From: Nematostella vectensis | Taxonomy: Eukaryota; Cnidaria; Anthozoa; Actiniaria; Edwardsiidae | Direction of reading: 5' to 3' | NCBI RefSeq assembly: GCF_932526225.1 | Contig: NC_064037.1 | Location: 5,282,703-5,346,702 of the forward strand | DNA length: 64,000 nt | Shown: in pieces, positions 21,862 through 33,200 of the stretch | Numbering within the stretch: position 1 is the stretch's first letter | Layout of the letters: the number at the start of each line of letters is the position of its first letter | Notes under the pieces: generated by a model | Told to the model about the DNA's origin: nothing | Seen by the model: only the letters and a program-made list of their open reading frames with translations | The model's database searches: none | Program-made: the position numbers and the translations under genes

Positions 21862-23401
21862 TCTCAATTCAGTGATAGAATGTCACATTTACTGTTTTTT
21901 TTTTTGCGAGACAGATGTACTTCAATGTATATTTCTGTCTGTCTCAAATCCCTGTCATTGTCGCGCGTCGAGTTTTTTCTTATGGTTGCAGCCTTTTTTA
22001 TTTTATTTTACAAAAGTTTATGTCTCCGAAACCGGAGAAATGAACGTGCTACCGTGGCCACATTGTGAGTGTTGTGAAGTAAGCCAATTAGGATGCAAGA
22101 AACGTGATGAGAACCATCACTAGCCAGCCAGCAAGGCAACAAAGATGTCAGAATATGTCAGAATCCTCCTAGCTATGAATTCGTGTCAATAAGAACTGTG
22201 AATCTCGAAGGCTAATTGGCTAGCTTTCTCTAAACTTTGTTTTGGTGGCCAAGGTAGCGTGCGTCGCACTAAAAAACTACGAGTACGTTAATAAAATGAT
22301 TATCATAACCCAGAAAGGAAAAACAAATTCATCAGGGGAACATAATATTATTCAAATTTCTTTAAATCAAATGCTGGAAAATGTCGAGAACAATTACAGC
22401 TCAACGCCAATATTTTTTTAAAAAAAGGAACCCCTTGAAAGATTAGCATGCACGTGAAGTTCATTTGAAACAAAGTGTCATGTATTTATCCACTTACAAC
22501 CATCTCTTATTCACAGGCTTCCCCTCAGGAAGAGTGCAAAGAAAAACAAAGGAAACTTATGATTTTGGAATATCGGCATTATGTTGTACATAGATTGGTA
22601 TAGACATTTTTGTCCCGATTCTTGCATCGTCTTTCTGTCGTTCTATTTGTATCCACACAAACAGATTGGGTTCAGTGTTAAGTAGTGCTCAAGAGATTGC
22701 GAGTAGTCACACTTAACTTGCTGTGGAACTTTTGTTGCACAATATCAAATTAAACATAGTATTTAACGGCACATCGAAAGCTCGACGGTTGGGTCGATGT
22801 CGCGGTTTTGCATTGCACAACGATTGGAGCATCCCTGCTTAGTTCCGTGCCGATATTGATTCAGGCGTCGAAAACAACCCCCCCCCCCCCAAAAAAAAAA
22901 AAAAAAGCCAAAAATTTCAAACCCGTAGCTTTTTCAAACACGCACCAGGAAACCCGCACCCGCACCAGGAAACCCGCACCCGCACCAGGAAACCCGCACC
23001 TCAAAACCCGCGACCATTAGGGAAACTCTAGAAACTATCTGCACACATCTGAACACGGCATTTGCGAGACAGATGCAATTCAATGTACATTTCTGTCAGT
23101 CTCAAAGTATTTGTCGCTCGTCACTATTTAACAAATGTCACTAGAAGCATGTGTATCTTTTTCAAACTAAGATTGTGAAAACCAACTATTGTGAGCGTTT
23201 TTGCAAAAAAGGAAAAAAAAAAAACACTTTGACACTTTCTGGGAAATCATTTGCGCGCATACTTATACGTATTTTATACGCGCGCTTTTACCGTCAGTGC
23301 GCGTGCGCTATGACCGAACAGAACGATGCGCATAGCAACACAATCAAAGCAAGACAATTGAGTATACAGATATTTGGCAAAGAAAGGGCGTACAAATCAT
23401 T
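21862..23401. other. Intergenic DNA between LACTB and the ODAD1-like gene
   Basis: Contains two direct copies of a ~65-bp segment (21898-21970 and 23061-23125, both opening TTTGCGAGACAGATG and continuing with TTCTGTC.GTCTCAAA), a C10A15 run near 22877 and a 20-bp tandem repeat at 22941-23000. No gene was recognised. The promoter of the downstream gene should lie just before 23402. Confidence 0.6.
22941..23000. repeat. 20-bp unit repeated three times
   Basis: CGCACCAGGAAACCCGCACC occurs three times in tandem without mismatch, followed by a partial variant. Confidence 0.95.
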
Positions 23402-26400
23402 ATGATAATAATGAGAGACGACGAGAAAGTTGACCCAGCCGAAGCGCTACTTGAAGCGCAGCAAGAACTTGCTACACTTCAGAGGCAGTACATATGCCTG
23501 CGTAAAGATAAGAAAAGTTACACGGAAGATTGCGAGAATGTCATCCGGCGACAGGAAGACACGATCCAGGCACTACAAGCCGAGCGCACCGAGCTGTTGA
23601 CGTTCTACAGGGTAGCGGGACGGAAATACAACGAGTGCTTCGACCTGAATAATCTACAAGACATAAATGAATTGATGGATAGAGAGGATCAATTAAAGGT
23701 AGAATAAGCCACCAATTTCCGCTTTTGTCCGAATGTGCCAGCGCGATCAAATTATGGAATTATTGCTAGTAGGCATTGGTTTAGCACATAAGCTTCACCG
23801 GCTTCAAATTGACATTAAATCATCTGCTAAGTGCTTTTACGGAAAATGTAAAAAAAGGGTAGAGGGCTGGAAAATTGGTTCCATAGACATAGTGAGAGAC
23901 GAGGTGCGAAGTTAGGTGTGTTTCGTTTCCCTCCCTTGATCTACATTGCCAGAAACCATCGCGGTGTACGGTTTGGTGGAAGACGGGTGGGGTTGTGAGG
24001 GCAGTTGGGGGTAATGCTTACCTGCCATTTCCCTGTTCCCTAGGTTGACATAGCGAGGGTACCGTGGTGAACTGGGTGCAGGGTGTAGTGAGGATGTGGT
24101 GAAATACGGGGGCTGGTGGGTAATGTTTGGGTTAAGGCATTTACCTGTTCCCTAGGTTGACATAGCGAGAGAGCGCATGCGTGTGGGGGAAGTGGAAAAG
24201 CAGGTGTGTGCCATGGAGGCTCAGATCAACGACCAGCGGAAGCGCATGCGCGGAAGCAAGGACGTGGCACATCACAAGTACATCCTGCTCCAGAAACAGA
24301 TTCGCGTTATGCAAAACAGACTGGACAACCTGAGCAAGAAATTTAACCACGCCATGACGAACAACCGGCAGCTGAGGGATAACATAGAGCACGTGCTGGG
24401 ACAGAAGGCTAGATATAGGTAAGGTTTTGGTAAAGAACCGAAAACTGATGGAAATAAAGAACATGAGCTAGGACAGAATAAAAACATTTTTTGGTCGCGA
24501 TCTTGTCGTCGTTGTTGCTCAAGTTCCACCACCCATAAAGCTGTTATACATGACCAAGTTTTTTTTTCAGATTCCTGGATAATAAGTTACAGCAAAAGCT
24601 CAACGAGGGCAAAGCAGAAATCCAAAGAATCTCAGAAATCGCGATGTCCCATTTAACTGCGCGCGACGAAGCTCAACACCGCATGGCGTCCCTGAGAGAG
24701 CGCAGCGAGCGAGACGAGACCATGTACAGCCTGAAGATCAAGGACGTTCTACGAGTCATCGACCACGACAACAAACTGCGCGAGTTCATGAGCACAAAGG
24801 CGGAGGACCGCGCAAGCCTACTGATTGAGGAGATTAAGACTCGAGAACTGAGGCGCATCAGTAATCAGCTGGGAGGGCTGAAAGACCAGGTGAGATGGAG
24901 GGGGATAGTGGATCAGTGTGCGAGCGAGCATTGATTGTTTCGTGGTAGCTGCAATAAAAGCTGTGATCACTCGCATCAAAGACCCTGTTTTCCCTTAAGC
25001 ATTTACGTCTTGCATTTAGGTATCTGAATACGAGCGGATCTTCGGCAGGATCAAAGCTGCCGCCGGCATCTACGACACAGACACCCTGGTCGAGTCGTTC
25101 ATTGAAAACGAGGACAAAAACTTCGCGCTGTATAACTACGTGAACGCGATGGGTCGCGAGATGGAGAACCTGAACAGTGACATCAAGTACCTGAGAGAGG
25201 AGATCGAGCTGACCAAGAAGGAGGAGCATGATTACAGACGAAATGAGATCTTACGGGAGATGGAGGGCAAGCTAGACGCTGTAAGGTGAGTAAACCAAGA
25301 GACTACAGGCGAAAGGAGATCCTACGGGAGATGGAGGGCAAGCTAGATGCCGTAAGGTGAGTAAACCAGGAGACTACAGGCGAAAGGAGATCCTACGGGA
25401 GATAAAGGGCAAGCTAGACGCCTTAAGGTGAGTAAACCAAGAGACTACAGGCGAAAGGAGATCCTACGGGAGATGGAGGGCAAGCTAGATGCCGTAAGGT
25501 GAGTAAACCAGGAGACTACCGGCGAAAGGAGATCCTACGGGAGATAAAGGGCAAGCTAGACGCCTTAAGGTGAGTAAACCAGGAGACTACAGGCGAAAGG
25601 AGATCCTACGGGAGATGGAGGGCAAGCTAGACGCCGTAAAGTGAGTTAACAAGGAGACTACATGCGAAAGGAGATCGTACGGGAGATGGAGGGCAAGCTA
25701 GACGCCGTAAGGTGAGTAAACCAAGAGACTACAGGCGAAAGGAGATCCTATGGGAGATGGAGGGCAAGCTAGACGCCGTAAGGTGAGTAAACCAGGAGAC
25801 TACAGGCAAAAGGAGATCCTACGGGAGATGGAGGGCAAGCTAGACGCCGTAAGGTGAGTAAACCAGGAGACTACATGCGAAAGGAGATCGTACGGGAGAT
25901 GGAGGGCAAGCTAGATGCCGTAAGGTGAGTAAACCAGGAGACTACAGGCGAAAGGAGTTCCTCCGGGAGATGGAGGGCAAGCTAGACGCCTTAAGGTGAG
26001 TAAACCAGGAGACTACAGGCGAAAGGAGATCCTACGGGAGATGAGGGCATGCTAGATGCCGTAAGGTGAGTAAACCAGGAGACTACAGGCGAAAGGAGAT
26101 CCTACGGGAGATGGAGGACAAGCTAGACGCCGTAAGGTGAGTAAATCAGGAGACTACAGGCGAAAGGAGATCCTACGGGAGATGAGGGCAAGCTAGATGC
26201 CGTAAGGTGAGTAAACCAGGAGACTACATGCGAAAGGAGATCCTACTGGAGATGGAGGGAAAGCTAGACGCCGTAAGGTGAGTAAACTAGGAGACTACAG
26301 GCGAAAGGAGATCCTACGGGAGATGGAGGGCAAGCTAGACGCCGTAAGGTAAGTAAACCAGGAGACTACATGCGAAAGGAGATCCTACGGGAGGTGGAGG

Positions 26401-27548
26401 GCAAGCTAGACGCCGTAAGGGGAGTAAACCAAGAGACTATAGGCGAAAGGATATCCTACTGGAGATGGAGGGCAAGCTAGACGCCTTAAGGTGAGTAAAC
26501 CAGGAGACAACATGCGAAAGGAGATCGTACGGAAGATGGAGGGCAAGCTAGACGCCGTAAGGTGAGTAAACCAATGGACTACAGGCGAAAGGAGATCCTA
26601 TGGGAGATGGAGGGCAAGCTAGATGCCGTAAGGTGAGTAAACCAGGAGACTACAGGCAAAAGGAGATCCTACGGGAGATGGAGGGCAAGCTAGACGCCGT
26701 AAGGTGAGTAAACCAGGAGACAACATGCGAAAGGAGATCCTACGGGAGATTGAGGGCAAGCTAGACGCCCTAAGGTGAGTAAACCAAGAGACTACAGACG
26801 AAAGGAGATCCTACGGGAGATGGAGGGCAAGCTAGATGTCGTAAGGTGAGTAAACAAGGAGACTACAGGCTTAAGGAGCTCCTAAACGAGATTAAGGGCA
26901 AGCTAAATGCCGTAAGGTGAGTAAACCAGGAGACTACAGGCGTAAGGAGCTCCTACTGGAGATGGAGGGCGAGCTAAACGCCGTAAGAAACGTTTTACTG
27001 ACATGTCCTCCCTTTTAAAGGCCACACACTTCTGACATTGGTCATACATTGCTAACATCTTCAGGTCACGCACTGCCTCGTTGAACAGCACGTGCAAAAA
27101 GGAGCGACGGATCCTCGAGCAAGTCAAGCCACGCATCGAGAAGCTCTTCAACGCCATCAAATGCGACCGCAACATAATCACGGAGATGCTGGGAGGCGGC
27201 GCGACCGTGACGGACTATAACATGATGCTGTACCTGGGCATCATGGAGCACAAGTGTAACGAACTCTTGCAGGTTACCACGCTACTCAAGGTCAAGAGCG
27301 CATCTGACGAGCAGAAGGAAGCACTGTGGGAGGCCCTGTTCGGACTAACGCCACTTCCGGCCCACGGCAACCTGTCAATCAACGCGCCTCGCATTGAAGA
27401 CGAGGCTGACCATCTAATGCAAGTGGTTAGGTACAGCGAAGTCAAACCGCTGACCACGGAGGAGGTGCAGCATCTCATTGCGGCCGGGGGAGTGGTCAGG
27501 CCTACAGGGGTCACCGCAGCCATGAAAGCGAGGCCTGCAAAGCGGTGA
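23402..27548 (+). CDS. ODAD1/CCDC114-CCDC63-type outer dynein arm docking protein
   Basis: Exons in consistent phase: 23402-23698, 24156-24418, 24571-24889, 25020-25285 and 27065-27548 (542 residues). Almost the whole product is charged coiled coil. Features seen are the N-terminal block QRQYICLRKDKKSYTEDCEN, the central DTDTLVESFIENEDKNFALY and the C-terminal MMLYLGIMEHKCNELLQ. These match the CCDC114/CCDC63 (ODA1/DC2-related) family, which anchors outer dynein arms to ciliary doublet microtubules. The choice between the paralogues was not made. ATG 23402 is used; an in-frame ATG at 23411 is possible. Intron 1 carries a false copy of the exon 2 acceptor (24032-24054), and intron 4 is the 71-bp array. 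AATAAA lies near 27652. Confidence 0.88.
25228..26989 (+). repeat. ~25 tandem 71-bp copies of an exon end plus its 5' splice site
   Basis: The unit covers the last ~55 nt of exon 4 (GAGATCCTACGGGAGATGGA...) plus GTGAGTAAACCAG. The first copy is the real exon end (25228-25285), and diverged copies continue to about 26989 at a near-constant 71-bp spacing. Most copies keep the AAG|GTGAGT donor; variants include AAAGTGAGTT (about 25638), AAGGTAAGTA (about 26346) and a lost donor in the last copy (GTAAGAAACG). 71 is not divisible by three, so retained copies would not stay in frame. Confidence 0.95.
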
Positions 27549-27693
27549 CGATTGCACTGCACACTGCTGTCTTGTGTGTTTCGTAATTAAAATGCTCATG
27601 TATAAATCTCATGCTTAGAAAAAATAATTATTGTAAGTTTTGGTTTATGAATAAAGAAACATTGGTGGGATCGTTTCGGGTCCTGTACAGAAC

Positions 27694-28717
27694 CAAGAGA
27701 GCATAAAATAAGAGAGGGACACTTTGGTATAACCCGCGCGCCATGTCGATTCCGAATCTGGCTATTTTTAGTAACCACCACCCCACCACTGTGCGTGAGG
27801 ATTTGCTCCTTTTATTTTGTCCTACTCCCCCGCGGGTTGCGTGTTGTTGTTTTGCCAACTCGATAGGAATGAAAAGAGATCATGTAAAATAACTCGGAAG
27901 AAGAAAACAAGTCTAACTGAAGTAAGCAAGATAGGCAAATATACTCACCGAAAGCTTAATCCCTGAATAGTTTGACTGTTTTGTTTGTCTGAGCGGCGAA
28001 GTCGAGTGAAGAAGAAAGAAAAAACTGACCGAGCGATAAAATGGCTGTGATACCGCGTTTGATTCAAATCCCGACTCCAGCTTGTATAATAACATATAAT
28101 AGCAACATATAATAATAAAAACATCAAGAAGTACATTAATAGCTCCCTCTTTATTTTCTCACTATTACAAAAGCTCAGATACTTCAGCTTGCTGGCTTTG
28201 ATCATCACAAAAATGCATTCCCTCGCTACAAGGATAGTTTTATGAAATGTATTTTTCTTGGGTTCCTCAATTCACCGGAATATTCACAAAAATCAATATC
28301 ATATCTAATGTCTAACAGATTTCGTTTGCCCATTAGGAAATGTTGAGAAACCACGAAGAAGCAGCAAGTTAGAGCGAAAACGGTGTTTGAAGCACAAGGT
28401 TTTCAGCTCTCAAGTCTCGTTCTCGAAATCTTGCAATCCTCGAAGTACTACATCCCCTTAATAAACCGCAACTGCCAGTATCCTTGATGCTAGAATGAAA
28501 TTTTTTATGGTATTTGTGCAAATAGGGTGTTTTTTTTGGTTTCAAGTCACAAAACAGCGGCAAACAACATGATGTAAATGCCAAAGCGCGGGGGTAGGGT
28601 GAGTAAAAATGCTCACGCGCAATGGTGGGGTGGTGGTTACTAAAAATAGCCAGATTGGGAATCGACATAGCGCGCCGGTAATACCAAAGTGTCCCTCTTT
28701 TATTTTATGCTCTCTTG
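27694..28717. mobile_element. Non-autonomous DNA transposon, ~120-bp TIRs, 7-bp target duplication
   Basis: A 1,024-bp element. The left arm starts CAAGAGAGCATAAAATAA and the right arm ends TTATTTTATGCTCTCTTG. The arms stay homologous for about 115-120 bp (27694-27812 against 28597-28717), including TGGCTATTTTTAGTAACCAC on the left. ACAGAAC lies directly outside both ends (27687-27693 and 28718-28724). No long coding frame lies inside. It sits 145 bp after the ODAD1-like stop, just past AATAAA. The superfamily was not assigned. Confidence 0.88.
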
Positions 28718-29167
28718 ACAGAACAGATAATAAGAAAATTCGCTTTTGATGGGCAAATTGATCAATTCTCACGAAAACTATATCAATAAAATCTGCGAAT
28801 TTCTTCCTCATGTTTTGGAGGGTGCTCAGAATTTTCAGGCAATATTAATTAAGTCGTGCTTCAATTATTCAGAAAGCTAGAAAGTTAGCAAATTTAACAT
28901 GCAATAATTTCAGTATATTGTGCCTATTGTATCTACTGTATTTACAGTTTTGTATTTGATATGAGCTTCATAACGAGGAGGATTCCCCCTATGTGCACTC
29001 AAACCTCACTGGAAAACCTCAAACCTCAATGAAAGCGGTAGAAGGAGCTGCTGGTACGGGTAAAATGGTGCAGGTCTTGAGTCTTTCAACTTTTATTAGC
29101 ACGTGCTTTTAACGCAATTTTTGCAGAATCAATTTAATAAGAGTTCTGTTCCTTCGGCATTACTAAA

Positions 29168-29985
29168 AAGAGGAACCGGCGGAAACAGCATATTTTGAGT
29201 GCAGGGGCGAAGGGGATATAGGGGTAGGGATGCTATACGAAGATTACGATTTTTTTCCCGAGAAAACTGTTTTTTTTTTTCGATAAAAATAACGATATCG
29301 AATAAGTCAACGCAAGATCAACGGACTATTTCGTTAATTGTTTCAACTTGAAAACAGTCCTTTGTTCTTTTGGATTTATTCTCACCGTAAATGCGGCGTC
29401 TAAGCGAGCAAATACAGTTAAAAAAAACACAACAGCACCAGCTTTGTAGCCTCGTGTGATAGCCTCGTCTGGACTCGTCACGCTCGTGTTAGCCCCATCA
29501 AACGCCACATAGCGCCGTGACGAGTCCAGGGCGACCGCGAGTTTACACACATGTAGAAATTGTTAAATAAGGTAATACGTTGGTGGTATGATATGACAAA
29601 TAAACAAAGTTGTAAAACACTTTGTGCTTTATTTTTTAATTGTCTGCACAGGTACACAAGAAAAACACATTCGGCACAAAAAACACACACTGCGAGCGCT
29701 TGTTTTACAGTATGTTTTTTGTTACTTATCCGGAACTTTCAACGGAAATTGTTACAAATTGCATATGACAGAATGTCAAATGAACGCAAAATAACGTAGC
29801 ACATTTGCGCTTAGTGATGAATTATGGCAAACTACTAGTCCGTTTAGAACAGAAAAAAAAAATTTTTTCCGATAAATAGATTAAAATAAATCGTCGTAAT
29901 CCCCCTACCCCTATACCCTACTTCGCTCCTGCTTTCAAAATGTGCTGGTTTCGCTGGTTCTGCTGGTTCTGCTGGTTCCTCCTTT
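29168..29985. mobile_element. Inverted-repeat element, ~90-bp arms
   Basis: The left arm (29168-29260) reads AAAGAGGAACCGGCGGAAAC... and GGGGATATAGGGGTAGGG. The right arm (29893-29985) is its inverse, with an expanded GCTGGTTC triplet-like repeat near 29955. No coding frame lies inside, and no clear target duplication was found. A shorter inner inverted pair (GACTCGTCACG and CGTGACGAGTC, about 29472 and 29516) is present. Confidence 0.7.
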
Positions 29986-30263
29986 AAGTAATGCCGGAGT
30001 TCCTTTGCTTGAATGACCACAAAACAATGATTCATTCATTGTTCACCAAACAAACTTATAACCATGCATCAAAGTCAAGCAGCCCTTGATACCAACGTTG
30101 TGCTGTCAAAATATGGTATCTTATATGCATCATGTTAACTAATAAACAGTTACTACAGTAAGTACACAGTCATTCAAACCATGGAGGCATGCACCCCCAA
30201 CCTCGTTCCCAGGGTCTTCTGGGTAATTTTCAATATGGCATCTAGCTGAAGAAGACCCTGGCG

Positions 30264-33200
30264 GGACACCGCGGCAGAACGACTGCGCATGCGCGAGACA
30301 AGAGTCATTCAAAATGGCGAACGAAACACGAGTTTCCCAAAGCTGTTACGATAAACACAAACGTTTGGCTCAAAATGGACTTAACGGGAGCAAAAAAATA
30401 CACATACACCAAGAAAATGTACTCGTGTTAAGGTTCCAGGAAGATTTTTTGCTGGATCAAGGGTAAAATCCTCAAGTTTGACGGCGTTTGTGGGATTTGC
30501 TGGCACGCGAAACTCAAAAGTTCTACTGCTGCCGTGAAAACGAGACAAATGTCAGGGAGCAAACATCAAATGTGGACGAGATTAGTTTCTTTATATTCCT
30601 GAGGAATTCTTCCAAGTCAGCCTTGGGACTCATTCCGATCATCGCTCCAAAGTTATGGCCGTGTGCATAGTGTAGATGGCTATCTAGAACATAGATCTTT
30701 GAATCGTGTCCGACGAGAGATATTGTCATTCCATTAGCTATGACTATTGCTGCTAAGTTCTGTTCGCGATCAAGCCTTTGCAGATAAAATGCAAGTGAAC
30801 TTTGAGGAACCTGTGGATTAGCTGATGTAATTGACAGATCGAGAGTGTCTTCAAGAGAAACAGTCCCAATGACTGAATCTAGATGTGGTTTTGCCTTAAC
30901 AACACTAAAGAATGGAGACCCGTAACCATTTGTCACAGTGTCATATATGCTGTTGCCACGAACAATTGCAGATAACATCATTGAAAGCCAATGAGGGTTT
31001 ATGGGAGGACCACGGCTGAGCTGTATACTGGTTCGGTTTGCAGAAGTGATATATGAATGGGCCAAAATTAGTGAGATAAAAGTACATGCATTAGAGCCAT
31101 TTCTTCCAAGTAGAGTTGACTGAGATATGTAAGGAGGAAAGAACCAAAATGTAGATGAACCAACTGGATGAGTGGTAACTTGGATGTCAATTGCCTGTAA
31201 AGGTGCAGCCTGGTGATTGGGAACATTGTGTCGCAGTTGTGGTTGTGCAACAACAAATGAATTTAACTCCCTGTCAATGTGGGATTCCCATTGTGCAGAG
31301 TCATAGTATTCAGGGTCACAATTTCTTTTGACATTAATGCTGTCATTCTCATCATTACTACCAGGTTCTTGATTGCTTTGTGGGGTTCTAGTAGATTTTG
31401 CTGTTGGTTTCAACAAGCTTCCATTAAATGCTGAACAGATTTCTGCAATTTTTTCAGCAAGGTGAGGGGAACAGATTGGACACTGGTCTCCAGCTTCTTC
31501 TAAACAAAAATTGTGAAATGTGTGAAAACAGTTAAGGCCATTGACATTGGTTGTTGATAATTGCGTGCAGTTTTTGTAGTCACAGATTAATTTAGGATCA
31601 GGTATTGTGGAAGGGTCTTCTTTTACAAATGGGCATTGCTTTTGAAGTAATGGTGGTGTCAAAGGTAGGAAGAAAAAATTTCATGTCTCCTTTAGGCTGC
31701 CCTCTTGCATTTGTTTCTTGTGGAACCTTAAATGTAAAAAAAATAGACACAATTGTTAGTCATGAAAAAGAAAATAAGTTGAGGCTATGATCAAGTGCTC
31801 GACTAATCATTATTATTTCTTCCCTGCATAAAAAAACATTGTTCAGGCACTGCACTGCACCAAGGTAATAAAAAATTACTTATGGATGGATGGATGTCTG
31901 CTATACCTGCTTTGCTTTTCCCAGATTTTGACCAACTTGCTTGATGATTTTCAGTAATGCATCAGCAGCTGTACCAGTCACCAAACTTAGGTCTTTTTCA
32001 GAATAACCTCTACTGTATGGTGTTGTTAAATAGTTATGAAAGAGCTGTTCTGTCTTTGATGCAGCAAATGACAGGGCTTTGTCCCTAATTTGACTAGCAC
32101 TGTCATAACTTGAAATGAAGCTGCGTAGCACACTATGCCAGATTTCAACTTTCTTTTCAGTTATTAGAGCCATCCATTTCTTTTTAAGTTCATGGTACTG
32201 TGAAAAATGTTGTTTGTGAAAAGAAAAGTCACTAAGCATCGAGTGTTGATCTGTCATAATGATGCCTTTTCCAGATAATAAACAGTAGAGATAACTTTAA
32301 CATCATTGTTATATATGATTCCATGTCTCCAGACCTGAATGTAACAGGATAGTGGAAGAATGATATGGGAACCACCTCATCTAAAAGAAACAGAATGGAA
32401 GCATACTCTATGTCTTTGCAGAGCTTGAATTTTAGTAGAACTTTATCACGTAATTTGCCCCACGCCAGAAAAACAGCAGTTATTACCAGGCTGATGCGAA
32501 AAGGCTTTGGCTTGTTGGGTAAGTCAGACCCAAATGTCTCTTTGTACACTTTTTTAAATAAGAAGTCATAAATTGTTACAACATCTTCTTGTAGATTCAG
32601 GAAAACATGAAATGGGCCCTGCTCTGGGATGACTGATAGGAAACTGGCATCTGCATTGACTTCTTGAGCAATGAGTTTCTTTTGATAAAACCAAGTTGGC
32701 CAGTCCCCGGGTGCTGGTACTACAAATTTTTTCAAGTAATGTTCCAGTTGTGGACAGCACAGGAATATGTGATCAATGGCTGATTTATAGTCCTCCATAC
32801 TTTTCAAAGATTGCTCAAACTCATCTATTAAATTAGTAGACTCAAGGGTACAGAGCTCATCGTGCGACAACCCAGAATAGACCCTACAAAAAAAGAAAAA
32901 AATGATAATTTGGCATATTTAATGTTCCATATTTGTTTTTGTTTTTATTTTACTCTACTCCTTTTTTTGTAATAGCACTCACTAAACAAAAGTAAAATTG
33001 ATATTAATCATTATGTATATGGCTTTCACAAACTAATGTAAGAGGTACATATTTATTGGGTGGTAGGTCCATATAGGGGAATAAAGTATTGTGCCTGGAA
33101 AAATATTTAGGAAGTGTCAATATTAAAACATTTTTTAAGAAGAGAAAACAGTATTTTTCTTATATGGATTGCTGACCTTTAAATAACTACATTAAAATCC

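Noticed and set aside
25286-26989. CRISPR-like array or a series of micro-exons
   Set aside because: Units are contiguous copies of an exon-intron junction with only 13 nt between donor and next unit, far too short for introns, and there are no spacers.
29844-30035. AEPAEPAEPAKPA repeat protein (minus)
   Set aside because: It is the GCTGGTTC repeat inside the right arm of the 29168-29985 element.
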